From: Rhodospirillaceae bacterium
GTDB lineage: Bacteria; Pseudomonadota; Alphaproteobacteria; Rhodospirillales; Rhodospirillaceae
Reading direction: 5' to 3'
NCBI GenBank assembly: GCA_040219235.1
Contig: JAVJSV010000012.1
Location: forward strand, 434,001-498,000
Length of the DNA: 64,000 bases
A program made the position numbers and the translations under genes. Every line of letters begins with the position of its first letter. Position 1 is the stretch's first letter. Below are positions 40,271-49,444 of this stretch, one piece after another. Below the pieces are notes generated by a model. The model did not search any database. It was given only the letters and a program-made list of their open reading frames with translations, and had not been told where the DNA came from.

Positions 40271-42838
40271 GTGACCGCCTCTCTTGAAACAGCGTTCACC
40301 GCGGGCCTGGCGGCTTTGCAGCGGCGCGACTACGGCGCAGCCGTAAAACATTTCCAAGACGTGTTGGGGTTTGACCCACACCATCCCGCCGCCACCTATA
40401 ATATTGGCGCATTGAAATATCAGGCGGGTCAGTCAACAGAAGCGCTTACATATCTTGAGCAAGCCGCAGTCCTGCGGCCCGACCATCTCGACACCCTGTC
40501 GTTGTTGGCGGCGGTCCTTGTTGATCTCAACCGTCTCCCCCAGGCCGTGCCATATGCCCGGACCATCACTGCCCACGCGCAGTCTGATGCGACCACTTTA
40601 AACACCGCTGGACGTGTGTTGGCCTTGGCCGGTTGGGCCGAAGAGGCCGAGAGCGCCTATCGCAAGGCGCTTGCCCAGGACGCCAGCTATCGCCCGGCGG
40701 CAGACGCTTTGGTCACACATCTTTTTGCCCGCCGAGCGTTCACAGACGCAACGGACGTATGCGACGCCGTATTGGCGCGGCACCCGACAGACCAAGAGTT
40801 TCATCTCAAGCGCTCTCAAGCGTTGTGGGAAAGCGGTCAGACCGCTGCCGCCTGGGACGCGCTGCAAAACCTGTTGGACTTTGCGCCCGATCACATCACC
40901 GCGCATCACAATCTATCTCTCATTGAGTCCGACGCGGCGGCGGCACCAACCTTTCAGCGTCTTGCCGCCTTGATAGCTGAGAACACGTTAGAGGCAGCCG
41001 ATCTCATCAAGGCGTGGTTTGCCCTTGGTAACCGCTTTGCCCAACACCAGAGCTATGCCGACTCCCTCACCTGCTTTGCTGAAGGCAACCGCTTGCGTGC
41101 TCACGGCGCACACGCGGATCACGCCCGTTCTGCGGCAGCCTTTGAGGCAAGGGTTGAACACCTGCTTGGTGCTCCCCTTACGCCACCGCCCGCGCAAATG
41201 GGGGTGAATCACCCGACGCCGTTAATTATTTCTGGGCCGTCACGCGCTGGGAAGTCGCTGCTGCAATCTTGGCTGTCCGTGCATCCCGACATCGCCGCTG
41301 CCGATGAAGTGGGGCTTCTCCCGCGTTTGAACGATATTGATTTTTCAGCTGACCCGCATCGCTTGGCTGAGGCGGCTGACACCTACCGCACCACGCTCAA
41401 GCGGCTTGCGGGCGCAAAGGGACAAACCGCAAAATTTGTCATCGACACACATCCCACCAATGCCCTGTATTTTGACATTCTGCTCCGCCTCTGCCCGGAT
41501 GCGAAGATCATTCAAATCCAACGCGATCCGCTTGATCTGGCGGTGAGCTTGTACGCCCGCAATTATGTTACCGGTGGGCATTGGGCGGACTCCTGGTCGG
41601 GCATAGCCAAGCGTCTCACATGTTATGATCGCCTCCGATATTATTACGCCACCTGGTCTCCGGTGATCGCGACCATCAGCTATGAGGATTTGGTCAACAC
41701 CCCAGTTTCCCAATTGCAATCCCTTGTCGAAGCTCTTGGCCTGGTATGGACAGATGATCTGTCGCCGCCCGCTCCAGACCCTCAAGACCTCACACCTATG
41801 CCGTGGGCCAGCTTTGCTGATCGCCCACCGGTGCAGACTCACGGCATTGGTCTATGGCGCAGTTATGCGCCTTGGCTCGCCGAATTTGCTGATGCCTACG
41901 GGCGTTCCGCCCTGAAAACCTACGGGCGTTCCGCCCTAAAAACCTATGGCCGGGACGCGCTTCAGGAGGACAACGCCATTCCCGCGCAGGCATCGCACCT
42001 CTCCATGGAGTCTCTTGAAATTCTCAAGAAGGTGCCCGCATTTCATGCCCGTGTGGCGGCACAAGCCGAGACAGACGGCCACTGGGACGCGGCAGTATCT
42101 GCACGCTGGCGGGCGGTGTCGTGTCGTCCGTTCACCCATCACGTGCGCCACCATGCTGAAGCGTTGCAGCAAACTCTTCAGGCGTCACCACAGCACACAG
42201 ACCTCGCGCATCTCCATCAAGAAATCGCCAAGCTCTGGGCCGCTTACCGGGAAACCCCCAACATGCGGTTCGGCGATTTTGGCCTGCCCTATCAAAGTTT
42301 CACACCGGCCTATATCGCGGGCAGCCGTGATACTGATGTTCGCGCTGCCGCTTATGATTTGGAGCATCTTACCAGCGGGCGGCGTGTGCTTGATCTTGGC
42401 GCCAACAGTGGGTTTCTGACTCTTGAAGCCGCGAAGTTTGCCCGCCAAACAATAGGGGTCGAACATGCGCAAGCACTCGTCGATATCGGCAGCCGTGTCC
42501 GTCAGTTTATGAATCTCGATACGTGCCAATTCCTCTGCGGCGATGCTGCGACATTCACCGCAGATGAACCATTTGATGTGGTTATTGCCACCGCCGTGCA
42601 TGGCTGGCTTGATCTGCCAGTGCCCAACCTGGCCCGTCACCTGGCGCACCTGACTGCTCCAGGGGGGGCGGTGTTATTTGAAAGCCAGGGGCAGCGGTCC
42701 ACGTCTAAAATCGAGCCGGGTTTTGACGCCACCGTAAAAGCGATTGCCCAAGGCGGATTTACGGTCGAACGCGATGGCACTCTATGTGATGATGCGGTCA
42801 ACCTGCGCGCTTTTGTCGTGCTGCGTAAAACCCTATAG
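40271..42838 (+). CDS. TPR - sulfotransferase - methyltransferase three-domain fusion
   Basis: An 855-residue protein. Residues about 5-225 are TPR repeats; residues about 310-510 form a sulfotransferase: 5'-phosphosulfate loop LIISGPSRAGKSLLQSWL and 3'-phosphate site IIQIQRDPLDLAVSLYA, with HADEVGLL-type PAPS pocket changes; residues about 690-850 form a SAM methyltransferase: RRVLDLGANSGFLTLEA and TIGVEHAQALVD. TPR-sulfotransferase proteins are common, but the C-terminal methyltransferase is unusual. Three imperfect 24-base repeats (41897-41965) connect the last two parts. The start is a GTG at 40271 with a poor ribosome site. Targets are probably a protein or glycan, but this cannot be said from sequence. 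Confidence 0.83.
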   Translation: MTASLETAFTAGLAALQRRDYGAAVKHFQDVLGFDPHHPAATYNIGALKYQAGQSTEALTYLEQAAVLRPDHLDTLSLLAAVLVDLNRLPQAVPYARTITAHAQSDATTLNTAGRVLALAGWAEEAESAYRKALAQDASYRPAADALVTHLFARRAFTDATDVCDAVLARHPTDQEFHLKRSQALWESGQTAAAWDALQNLLDFAPDHITAHHNLSLIESDAAAAPTFQRLAALIAENTLEAADLIKAWFALGNRFAQHQSYADSLTCFAEGNRLRAHGAHADHARSAAAFEARVEHLLGAPLTPPPAQMGVNHPTPLIISGPSRAGKSLLQSWLSVHPDIAAADEVGLLPRLNDIDFSADPHRLAEAADTYRTTLKRLAGAKGQTAKFVIDTHPTNALYFDILLRLCPDAKIIQIQRDPLDLAVSLYARNYVTGGHWADSWSGIAKRLTCYDRLRYYYATWSPVIATISYEDLVNTPVSQLQSLVEALGLVWTDDLSPPAPDPQDLTPMPWASFADRPPVQTHGIGLWRSYAPWLAEFADAYGRSALKTYGRSALKTYGRDALQEDNAIPAQASHLSMESLEILKKVPAFHARVAAQAETDGHWDAAVSARWRAVSCRPFTHHVRHHAEALQQTLQASPQHTDLAHLHQEIAKLWAAYRETPNMRFGDFGLPYQSFTPAYIAGSRDTDVRAAAYDLEHLTSGRRVLDLGANSGFLTLEAAKFARQTIGVEHAQALVDIGSRVRQFMNLDTCQFLCGDAATFTADEPFDVVIATAVHGWLDLPVPNLARHLAHLTAPGGAVLFESQGQRSTSKIEPGFDATVKAIAQGGFTVERDGTLCDDAVNLRAFVVLRKTL
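41897..41965 (+). repeat. 24-bp tandem repeat, in-frame linker
   Basis: TACGGGCGTTCCGCC followed by CTGAAAACC is repeated almost exactly at 41921-41944, and a partial diverged third copy (TATGGCCGGGACGCGCTTCAG) continues to 41965. It encodes YGRSALKT twice and then YGRDALQE, a short repeat linking the sulfotransferase and methyltransferase domains. The near identity of the first two copies indicates a recent duplication. Confidence 0.88.
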
Positions 42839-42852
42839 CGAAAGAACAGCTG

Positions 42853-43209
42853 ATGGCCTCTCGCGGATACTGTGATCATGTGCTCGATCTGCTGTCCCAT
42901 GTTGAGGGCGTCTCGGCGCGCGGCATGTTTGGCGGATTCGGTTTGTACAAAGGCAGCGTCATGTTCGCTCTCATTGCCGATGATGTGCTGTATTATAAGG
43001 TCGGACCGGCCAACCAACCGGATTATGAAGAGGCTGGGTCCGAGCCCTTCACCTATTCGGGTAAAGGCAAGCCCATTCAAATGTCGTACTGGCAGGTGCC
43101 GGAAGATGTTCTGGAAGATCAGGACGCCCTGCGCGATTGGACCCTGAAAGCCTTTGATGTCGCCCTCAAGGCCAAGAAACCAAAAAAGCCTAAAGCCAAA
43201 AAACTCTAG
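42853..43209 (+). CDS. TfoX/Sxy N-terminal domain protein
   Basis: A 118-residue protein consisting of a TfoX N-terminal domain: SRGYCDHVLDLLSHVEG, ARGMFGGFGLYKGSVMFALI (the family signature, near residue 25), DDVLYYKVG and PIQMSYWQVPEDVL. The C-terminal TfoX half found in competence regulators is missing, so it is a stand-alone domain of unknown role. The tail is very Lys-rich (KAKKPKKPKAKK). It lies 14 bases after the fusion gene, same strand, and converges on the exported VOC gene. Confidence 0.85.
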   Translation: MASRGYCDHVLDLLSHVEGVSARGMFGGFGLYKGSVMFALIADDVLYYKVGPANQPDYEEAGSEPFTYSGKGKPIQMSYWQVPEDVLEDQDALRDWTLKAFDVALKAKKPKKPKAKKL

Positions 43210-43219
43210 TCAGGCTCAC

Positions 43220-43783
43220 TCATTCCCCATAGGGCGTCAGGCTGTAGACCTCGGTCATTTCAATAACGTTGCCGTCCGGGTCCTGAAAAAACATAATCGC
43301 ACCTTCCTTGCGGCCATTGACGGAATTGGATGTATAGGCGCGCGGCGGTTTGAGTATGGTTGCGTTGATCGCCAGCAGGTTTTCATAAGCCTGCGCAATG
43401 TCGTTGGTCACAATCACCAGCACGGCGTCCGAGGTGCCGATGGTTGGGTTGTCGGGGTCACGGGTCCAGGGCAGGGGCGGGTTGTCGTACTGCAGCAGCC
43501 CAATCATGGCCCAGTCTTCATGCTGGCCCTGCATGATGGCGATTCGGGACTGTGTGGGCTTGGCATTCAAGGGCAGGTCGCCGCCCTCTGGGTCACGGTC
43601 TCCGCCACGGTCCAGCCAGACGGAAAAGCCAATGGCTTCGTAAAACACCATCGACTGTTCAATGTTCGATACCAGCAGCGTGGTGCGTTTGACCACAGAC
43701 TCTAACGCCTGCGTTGGCGCGCAGAGCAATACGCTTGCCATTATAGAAAGGGCGATGGTCTTTCTTAAGCGGTTCAGGCGCAT
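43220..43783 (-). CDS. Exported VOC protein of the KRTT subfamily, paired with TRAP binding protein
   Basis: A 187-residue protein with a Sec signal peptide (KTIALSIMASVLLCAPTQA, cut near residue 27), so it should be periplasmic. The mature part is a VOC module: VVKRTTLLVSNIEQSMVFYE, GMIGLLQYDN-type middle and MFFQDPDGNVIEMTEV. Arg replaces the first metal His; the terminal Glu is kept. It lies 27 bases downstream of a DctP gene and is probably co-transcribed and co-secreted with it. AGGAG precedes ATG 43783. This is the second DctP-VOC pair, and here both partners are periplasmic. Confidence 0.83.
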   Translation of the reverse strand: MRLNRLRKTIALSIMASVLLCAPTQALESVVKRTTLLVSNIEQSMVFYEAIGFSVWLDRGGDRDPEGGDLPLNAKPTQSRIAIMQGQHEDWAMIGLLQYDNPPLPWTRDPDNPTIGTSDAVLVIVTNDIAQAYENLLAINATILKPPRAYTSNSVNGRKEGAIMFFQDPDGNVIEMTEVYSLTPYGE

Positions 43784-43810
43784 CACGTTGTCTCCTTATG
43801 AGGGGAGCGG

Positions 43811-44830
43811 TTACTCCGGGTCTTCCTCTTGGACCGCGAAGGCGGCTTTGCCGTCCTGTACTAAATCCCAGATGCGTTGGGCGTCGCCCCCAATGGAATC
43901 GATCAGTTGACGTGACACGGGCGCGGTTGCGTTTTTCCACATCGTGCGTTGCTCCGGCGTCAACTCATGGGTGGTGAATCCCCACTTTTCTTTTTCATCT
44001 AAAAACGTTTTCCACTCGTCGCGAGTCCACTGCCGTCCGTCATTCACATCCACGAAGGAGTCCAAGAGCAGCTTGCTTTGCGCATCGGGCAGGCTGTCTA
44101 ACCAGCTTTGTTTCATCACAATAATTGAGGTGGCAAAGGAATGATTGGTCAGCGTCAGGTGCTTAGCCTCGCCGGAAATGCCCGTCGGCACATACATGAT
44201 GATCGAACTTTCGCCCGCGTCCACCAGTCCGGTTTGCAGGCCGGTTACAATGTCGGTGAAGCCGAGCGGGATGGCATCCGCGCCTATGGCTTCGGCAAAC
44301 AATCGTGCCGATTCACTAGACGAGGTGCGAAAACGTACACCGGTGGTGTCCGCCGGTGTAATCAACGGGGTCTTGCCGTAAACCTGGTTGAAGCCGATCT
44401 CGTCCCATTGAATAAACCGGATGTCCCGTTCCGCCAGTAGCGCCGCATAGGCGGCAAACAGGTAGTTATCCATAATAAAGTCGGCTTCGGCGTAACTGTC
44501 GAACAGAAAGGGCGTGTAGAGCATGGCCATTTCCGGCACCACGGTGGTGGTTGCCAGCCCCGACCAGTTGGCCACTTGAATCCGCCCCCGGCGAATGCCG
44601 TTGACCAAATTCTCTTCCGGCCCCAACTCGCCGTAGATCAGCATGCGCATCTCAATCTCGTCGGTGGCCGCTTCAACGTTGCTCTGAAAGGTCAGCCACT
44701 TTTTGTCCCCGGCGGTGTCCTTCACGCCGGTGCCGCCCACGGTAACTGTGACTGCCGCAGCTGAGAACGAGAGCACCAGTGCGCTCAATAAGCTTATCAA
44801 GACGGAGAGTTTTTTGATCATAGAGTACAT
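43811..44830 (-). CDS. TRAP-type solute-binding protein, DctP family (orphan 2)
   Basis: A 339-residue periplasmic binding protein with signal peptide (KKLSVLISLLSALVLSFSAAAV). The carboxylate-binding Arg is in TTGVRFRTSSSES (near residue 178) and the helix VTGLQTGLVDAGESSIIM follows near 215. NGIRRGRIQVANWSG matches the other two DctP proteins of the window. No DctQ/DctM genes are nearby. Start ATG 44830 has AAGGG nearby; an in-frame ATG at 44821 is equally possible. Downstream is the exported VOC gene. The three DctP proteins are clear paralogues of one another. Confidence 0.87.
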   Translation of the reverse strand: MYSMIKKLSVLISLLSALVLSFSAAAVTVTVGGTGVKDTAGDKKWLTFQSNVEAATDEIEMRMLIYGELGPEENLVNGIRRGRIQVANWSGLATTTVVPEMAMLYTPFLFDSYAEADFIMDNYLFAAYAALLAERDIRFIQWDEIGFNQVYGKTPLITPADTTGVRFRTSSSESARLFAEAIGADAIPLGFTDIVTGLQTGLVDAGESSIIMYVPTGISGEAKHLTLTNHSFATSIIVMKQSWLDSLPDAQSKLLLDSFVDVNDGRQWTRDEWKTFLDEKEKWGFTTHELTPEQRTMWKNATAPVSRQLIDSIGGDAQRIWDLVQDGKAAFAVQEEDPE

Positions 44831-44906
44831 GCGCCCTTAGGTTTTATAGCGTTGACCAATCTTAGCACATGGCCAGTAAGACTCCCTAAAATGGCTCAAT
44901 TGTGGC

Positions 44907-47900
44907 TCACTCAGCCGGTTGCGGAACTTTGCGGCCAAACCCAAGACTGGCTTTCAAACCCAACGCCTGAATCATCGTCAGTGCCGGCACCAGCAGCAAT
45001 TGCACCGCCGTGCCAAACAGCACTCCGAATCCAATACTGCACGCCACCGGCACCAGAAACTGGGCTTGAATGCTGCGCTCAATAATCAGTGGGAACACGC
45101 CCAAAAAGGTGGTCAGCGCCGTCAGCATGATCGGTCGAAAGCGCGACTTCGCGCCGTCTACAATCGCACGGCGGGCGTGCTTGCCATTGGCCCGTTCTTC
45201 ATTAATGAAATCAATCATCACCAACGCGCCGTTCACAATTACCCCGGCCAGGCCAACAATGCCGAAGATGCCGGGCAGGGTCAGATTAATGCCCATAATC
45301 AAGTGGCCGATGATGGCCCCAATCGCGCCAAAGGGAATCGCCGCCATAATAATCAACGGTTGCATATAAGACCGGAACGCGATGGCCAGCAGTGCATAGA
45401 TGGCGAACAACGCCAGTATGAAGTTGCGGCCCAGCACGGGCAGGGTTTCGCGTTGCTCACGCTGCTCGCCGCCGAAGTCATACTTCAAGCCCGGCAAAGC
45501 CTCTGCCAGGCGCGGCAGAATTTCAGTTTCCAATTGCGCGGTGACTTCCTGCCCGGTGATCGACACGTTGTCCACATTGGCGGTGATCGACACAATGCGC
45601 CGTCCGTTGCGGCGTTTGATCATCGACGGGCTCAGCCCTTCGGTCACGTCTGCCACAGCCCCCAGAGGCACAAATCCACTGCCCGGTACCTGCACGCGAT
45701 AGTTCAGCAGATCGGCGATGGAATCCCGCTCCGACTTCGGCAGCCGCACATACACCCGCACTTCTTCCCGCCCGCGTTGCACGCGCAACGCTTCCGCGCC
45801 GAAGAACGCGCCGCGCACTTGCTGCGCCAGGCCGTCCAGTGTTAGGCCGTACACGCGTGCTTGCGGTTTGAGGCGCAGTTCCATCTCGCGCTTGCCTTCA
45901 TCGCGGTCATTGCGCACATCAAACACACCGGCGATCTGGTTCAGCTGATTCTGAATCTCATTCACCGCCTGACCCAAGGTCTCGTCGGTGTCGGCGGAAA
46001 TTTCCACCTGTACCGGCTCGCCCAAGTTGAAAAGTTGCGACGAGAAAAACAGACGCCGCATACCCGGTGGTTCACCGACGCGATCTCTCCAGGTGTCTTG
46101 AAATTCCTGTGCCCCGAACGAGCGCAGCTCCGGGTCAATCAACTCCATCACCACCGAGGCTTTGTTGGCATCGGGCAGAATGCTGACACCGCCAAACGGC
46201 GGTGCGGCAAAATCCTGACTGCCCACGAGAACGTATGTGGCTGTAACGAGTTTCTCGCTATCGTCCGGCAAGCGCGTTTGGAACTCGGCCTCAACCGTGC
46301 GGCCGATGTCTAAAATTTGCGCGGCCATGCGCTCGGTTTGTTCCAGCGGCGTGCCCGGCTTCATCTCCATAGTTGCCGTTACGTAGCGGCCTTCGACCAC
46401 CGGAAAGAACTGAATTTTAACATAACCCCCGGCGACGAATCCCACTGACAGCAGAATCATCGCGACGCTGGCCGACACCGCCACCCACGGGTGCCCGGTG
46501 ACAAACACCAGGGCGCGGTCCAGCGGTCCGTTGACGAAGCGCATCAACGCCTTGGAAAATTTTTCTTGTACGGTCTTAACGCGATTCAGAATCGAACCCG
46601 GCTTTGGTTTATCGGCGAAATTCTGGTGCGACAGGTGATAGGGCAGCACCAGCATGGCTTCCAGCAATGATAGCAGCAGCAGAATAATCACCACCGTTGG
46701 CATCTGGCCGAGAAACTTACCGCTGGTTCCGGGCACCAACAGCAGCGGCGAGAAGGCGGCAATGGTGGTTGCCACCGCAAACAACACCGGCACTGAAACC
46801 CGCTGCGCCCCCTTGATGGCGGCCTCCAACGGCGAACCGCCTTTCATGTTCTCTGAGTAAATATTTTCGCCTATGACAATGGCATCATCCACCACAATCC
46901 CAAGCGCCAGAATAAAACCGAACAGCGCAATCTGGTTGATGGAATTGCCGATCAAACTGATCACCGCAATGGCGGCGACGAAGGCCACCAGAATCCCCAG
47001 CGACGTCCAAAACGCCAGGCGCACATCCAGAAACAAGGTCAGCGTGACAATCACCAGAATCAGCCCCAGCGCGCCGTTTTTCAGCAACAGACTAAGGCGG
47101 CTCTCCAATTCTTCCGCGTCATTGCGCCACACAATGGCGGCAGTATCCGGCGGCAGCAAGGGGGTCAGTTCTTCATCCAGATATCTCTCAACGGCATCTA
47201 CCACCGTCAGTACTTGTTCATCACCGGTGCGAAACACTTTGACGAACACCGCAGGCTTGCCGTCAAACAGGCTGATCAAATCCTGATCGCGAAATCCATC
47301 GTTGACCGTTGCAATGTCACTCAGCTTCACCTGCGCGCCGTTGCGCCCGGTGACCACCACAATCTCTTCGAAGTCTTTGCCGTCGTAGTTCCGCCCTAGC
47401 GTCCGCAGCACCACATCTTCATCCAGGGATTCAATTTCGCCGCCGGGCAGATCCAGACTTTCCTGACGTATCGTGTTCGCCAGTTGCGGCAACGACATCC
47501 CGTAAGCACGCAAGGTGGCGTTATCGACTTCGATGGAAACTTCGTAGTCCCGCACCGAACCCACTTCCACCAGCGAAATCGCGTCGCTCAGGCCCAGGTC
47601 GTCTTTGACCTTGTTGGCTAGTTCTTTCAGCGCCCGTTCACCGATGTCGCCCACCAGGGCAATCTCGATCACCCGCTGCCGGTTCGAGGCTTCGCTGATC
47701 TCGGGTTTCTCGGCCCCCGCCGGAAAGGTGGTGATGCGGTCGACCTCAGATTTTATTTCGTCCAGCTTGCGCGCGCTGTCTTCGCCGAGCGCCAGTTCGA
47801 TGGACACCGTGCCGCTGTTTTCGATGGCGGTCGATGTGATGTTGCGCAGACCATCAATGCCTTCCACCCGCTCTTCGATGCGTTGCAGAATGGACTCTTC

Positions 47901-48080
47901 AATTTCTGCCGGAGACGCCCCCAGGTATTCCACCTTGATATTGACAGTCTCAAGTTTCAGTTCGGGAAACACCTCAACCGGAATGGTGAGGGCGCTGACC
48001 AAACCAACGGCGACCATGAACACCATGAGGAGATTGGGCGCGACCCCGTGCCGCGTCATCCATTCAATCGCGGTTTTCAT
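44907..48080 (-). CDS. RND-family efflux pump inner-membrane transporter (HAE1-type)
   Basis: A 1057-residue resistance-nodulation-division pump, with the usual two-fold repeat of six membrane helices and two large periplasmic porter loops. Start is TRHGVAPNLLMVFMVAVGL, proton-relay Asp pair LGIVVDDAIVIGEN lies in helix 4 (near residue 405), and AIPFGAIGAIIGHLI and VNGALVMIDFI in the second half. It should pump a lipophilic compound outward using the proton gradient. It overlaps the membrane-fusion gene by four bases (48077-48080). No outer-membrane channel gene is in the window. Transcription is controlled from the TetR operator at 49380-49399. Confidence 0.93.
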   Translation of the reverse strand: MKTAIEWMTRHGVAPNLLMVFMVAVGLVSALTIPVEVFPELKLETVNIKVEYLGASPAEIEESILQRIEERVEGIDGLRNITSTAIENSGTVSIELALGEDSARKLDEIKSEVDRITTFPAGAEKPEISEASNRQRVIEIALVGDIGERALKELANKVKDDLGLSDAISLVEVGSVRDYEVSIEVDNATLRAYGMSLPQLANTIRQESLDLPGGEIESLDEDVVLRTLGRNYDGKDFEEIVVVTGRNGAQVKLSDIATVNDGFRDQDLISLFDGKPAVFVKVFRTGDEQVLTVVDAVERYLDEELTPLLPPDTAAIVWRNDAEELESRLSLLLKNGALGLILVIVTLTLFLDVRLAFWTSLGILVAFVAAIAVISLIGNSINQIALFGFILALGIVVDDAIVIGENIYSENMKGGSPLEAAIKGAQRVSVPVLFAVATTIAAFSPLLLVPGTSGKFLGQMPTVVIILLLLSLLEAMLVLPYHLSHQNFADKPKPGSILNRVKTVQEKFSKALMRFVNGPLDRALVFVTGHPWVAVSASVAMILLSVGFVAGGYVKIQFFPVVEGRYVTATMEMKPGTPLEQTERMAAQILDIGRTVEAEFQTRLPDDSEKLVTATYVLVGSQDFAAPPFGGVSILPDANKASVVMELIDPELRSFGAQEFQDTWRDRVGEPPGMRRLFFSSQLFNLGEPVQVEISADTDETLGQAVNEIQNQLNQIAGVFDVRNDRDEGKREMELRLKPQARVYGLTLDGLAQQVRGAFFGAEALRVQRGREEVRVYVRLPKSERDSIADLLNYRVQVPGSGFVPLGAVADVTEGLSPSMIKRRNGRRIVSITANVDNVSITGQEVTAQLETEILPRLAEALPGLKYDFGGEQREQRETLPVLGRNFILALFAIYALLAIAFRSYMQPLIIMAAIPFGAIGAIIGHLIMGINLTLPGIFGIVGLAGVIVNGALVMIDFINEERANGKHARRAIVDGAKSRFRPIMLTALTTFLGVFPLIIERSIQAQFLVPVACSIGFGVLFGTAVQLLLVPALTMIQALGLKASLGFGRKVPQPAE

Positions 48081-49348
48081 GGTGAGTCCTGGTTGGGTGT
48101 GCTTCGGTCTTCTGCCACCTGCACCGGCAGCCCGGTGGTGCCGATGCTCAACTCGCTGGTGATCAACCGTGCCCCATTTGTAAGGCCCTCGCCGCTGATC
48201 ACCACCGCATTGCCTTGGTCTTGCAACACGTCAACGTCAACAACCTCTAAGGTATCATCAGCGCGCGCCAGCCAGAGGGTGTTGCCGGTGCGCAAGCCGG
48301 CGCGGGGGATCACCGCATGGGGCATCACCACCCCTTCAATCTCGATGGCGGCGTAAGTGCCCGCCAGAAACGGTGGCGCATCTGCAATAGCGCTACCGCG
48401 GGGCGGCCCAATCAAACGGCCCCGTTGCAACGGGTTTGGCACCCGCACCACCACGTCGATGGTGCGCGTCTCCGCATCAATGCCAGCTTCCACCCGGTCC
48501 ACATAACCGTCCCAGGTATACAGTCGGCCACGATAGGAAAGTGTGGCCGTGGCGGACGGGCGGTTGGTGATAACCGGATCCCAAATGCCAGGAATTAGCG
48601 CGGCGTCACGGTCGGACAACGGCACCACAATTTCATAGATGTCGGTGGCAAAAATACGCGCAATTTCCGCACCCGGCTGTACCACCGATCCTTCATCCAC
48701 ATTTTCCGACAGCACCTGGCCGTCAAAGGGTGCGGTCAGCGTTGTGCGTTCAAGGTCAATCTCCCGCAGAATAATTTGTGCCTTCAACCCGTCGATTTGC
48801 GCCTTGGTGCGGTCGCGTTGGTTTTGTGTTTCATCCCGCCGTCGCTCACTGGCTGCTCCGCTTTCGCTGAGTTGCTGATCCCGCTGCAATTGCCGATCGG
48901 CCAAATCTAAATCCGCTTGTCGTGCGCTGTGTTCGGCGTTGGCTTGCGCGAGAGCTGCTTCATAAGGTCGGGCGTCAATTTGGGCCAGCACATCGCCGTG
49001 TTTGAACGTCCCGCCGGTCACCAGAGCCGCACCGGTGTTCACCACGGTGCCGGACACTTGTGCGATCAAAGCCACTTGCGCCCGAGGACGCACCGGGCCG
49101 TCACCCTGCACGCGCAACGGCTCATCCTGAATCTCAATCGGCACCACCTGCACCAAGGGTGCGCGGGAGTCGCGGGCCACCTGCGCCGGGTCGCTGGAGA
49201 GGGCTTGCAGCAAAATGAAGCCGAGAATCCCCACGCCCAAAATACCACCAGCGATCAGGCCCCATTTGCCCTGTGGGTCCACTGGGGCGTCCAAAGCGTC
49301 CCGGCCTGAAATATCCTGCGGTTCAGTCGTGCGGGATGTGTCGTTCAT
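48077..49348 (-). CDS. RND efflux membrane-fusion (periplasmic adaptor) protein
   Basis: A 423-residue HlyD/AcrA-type adaptor. It has a single N-terminal membrane anchor (about residues 30-48), a lipoyl half-motif DVLAQIDARPYEAALAQANA, a coiled-coil hairpin (about 140-210, including RQADLDLADRQLQRDQQL), a second lipoyl part TTLTAPFDGQVLSENVDEGS and a beta-barrel domain. It connects the RND pump to an outer-membrane channel. Ribosome site AAAGGG precedes ATG 49348 by eight bases. It is transcribed divergently from the TetR gene through the shared operator. Confidence 0.91.
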   Translation of the reverse strand: MNDTSRTTEPQDISGRDALDAPVDPQGKWGLIAGGILGVGILGFILLQALSSDPAQVARDSRAPLVQVVPIEIQDEPLRVQGDGPVRPRAQVALIAQVSGTVVNTGAALVTGGTFKHGDVLAQIDARPYEAALAQANAEHSARQADLDLADRQLQRDQQLSESGAASERRRDETQNQRDRTKAQIDGLKAQIILREIDLERTTLTAPFDGQVLSENVDEGSVVQPGAEIARIFATDIYEIVVPLSDRDAALIPGIWDPVITNRPSATATLSYRGRLYTWDGYVDRVEAGIDAETRTIDVVVRVPNPLQRGRLIGPPRGSAIADAPPFLAGTYAAIEIEGVVMPHAVIPRAGLRTGNTLWLARADDTLEVVDVDVLQDQGNAVVISGEGLTNGARLITSELSIGTTGLPVQVAEDRSTPNQDSP

Positions 49349-49376
49349 ACAGAATACCCTTTGTCGCGATAAGTTC

Positions 49377-49405
49377 TTGCTGACTGACTAGTTAGTCAGT
49401 AAAAT
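49377..49405 (+). promoter_or_regulatory. TetR-gene promoter with embedded 20-bp operator
   Basis: On the plus strand TTGCTG (49377-49382) and TAAAAT (49400-49405) are separated by exactly 17 bases, a good sigma-70 promoter for the TetR gene at 49445. The spacer contains most of a near-perfect palindrome, CTGACTGACTAGTTAGTCAG (49380-49399), with only one mismatched pair. Binding there would block this promoter and the divergent pump operon, which fits autoregulated TetR control of the efflux genes. Confidence 0.8.
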
Positions 49406-49444
49406 AGCTCATATCAGTCAGAATGCAATGAGGAAGTTTCCAGA

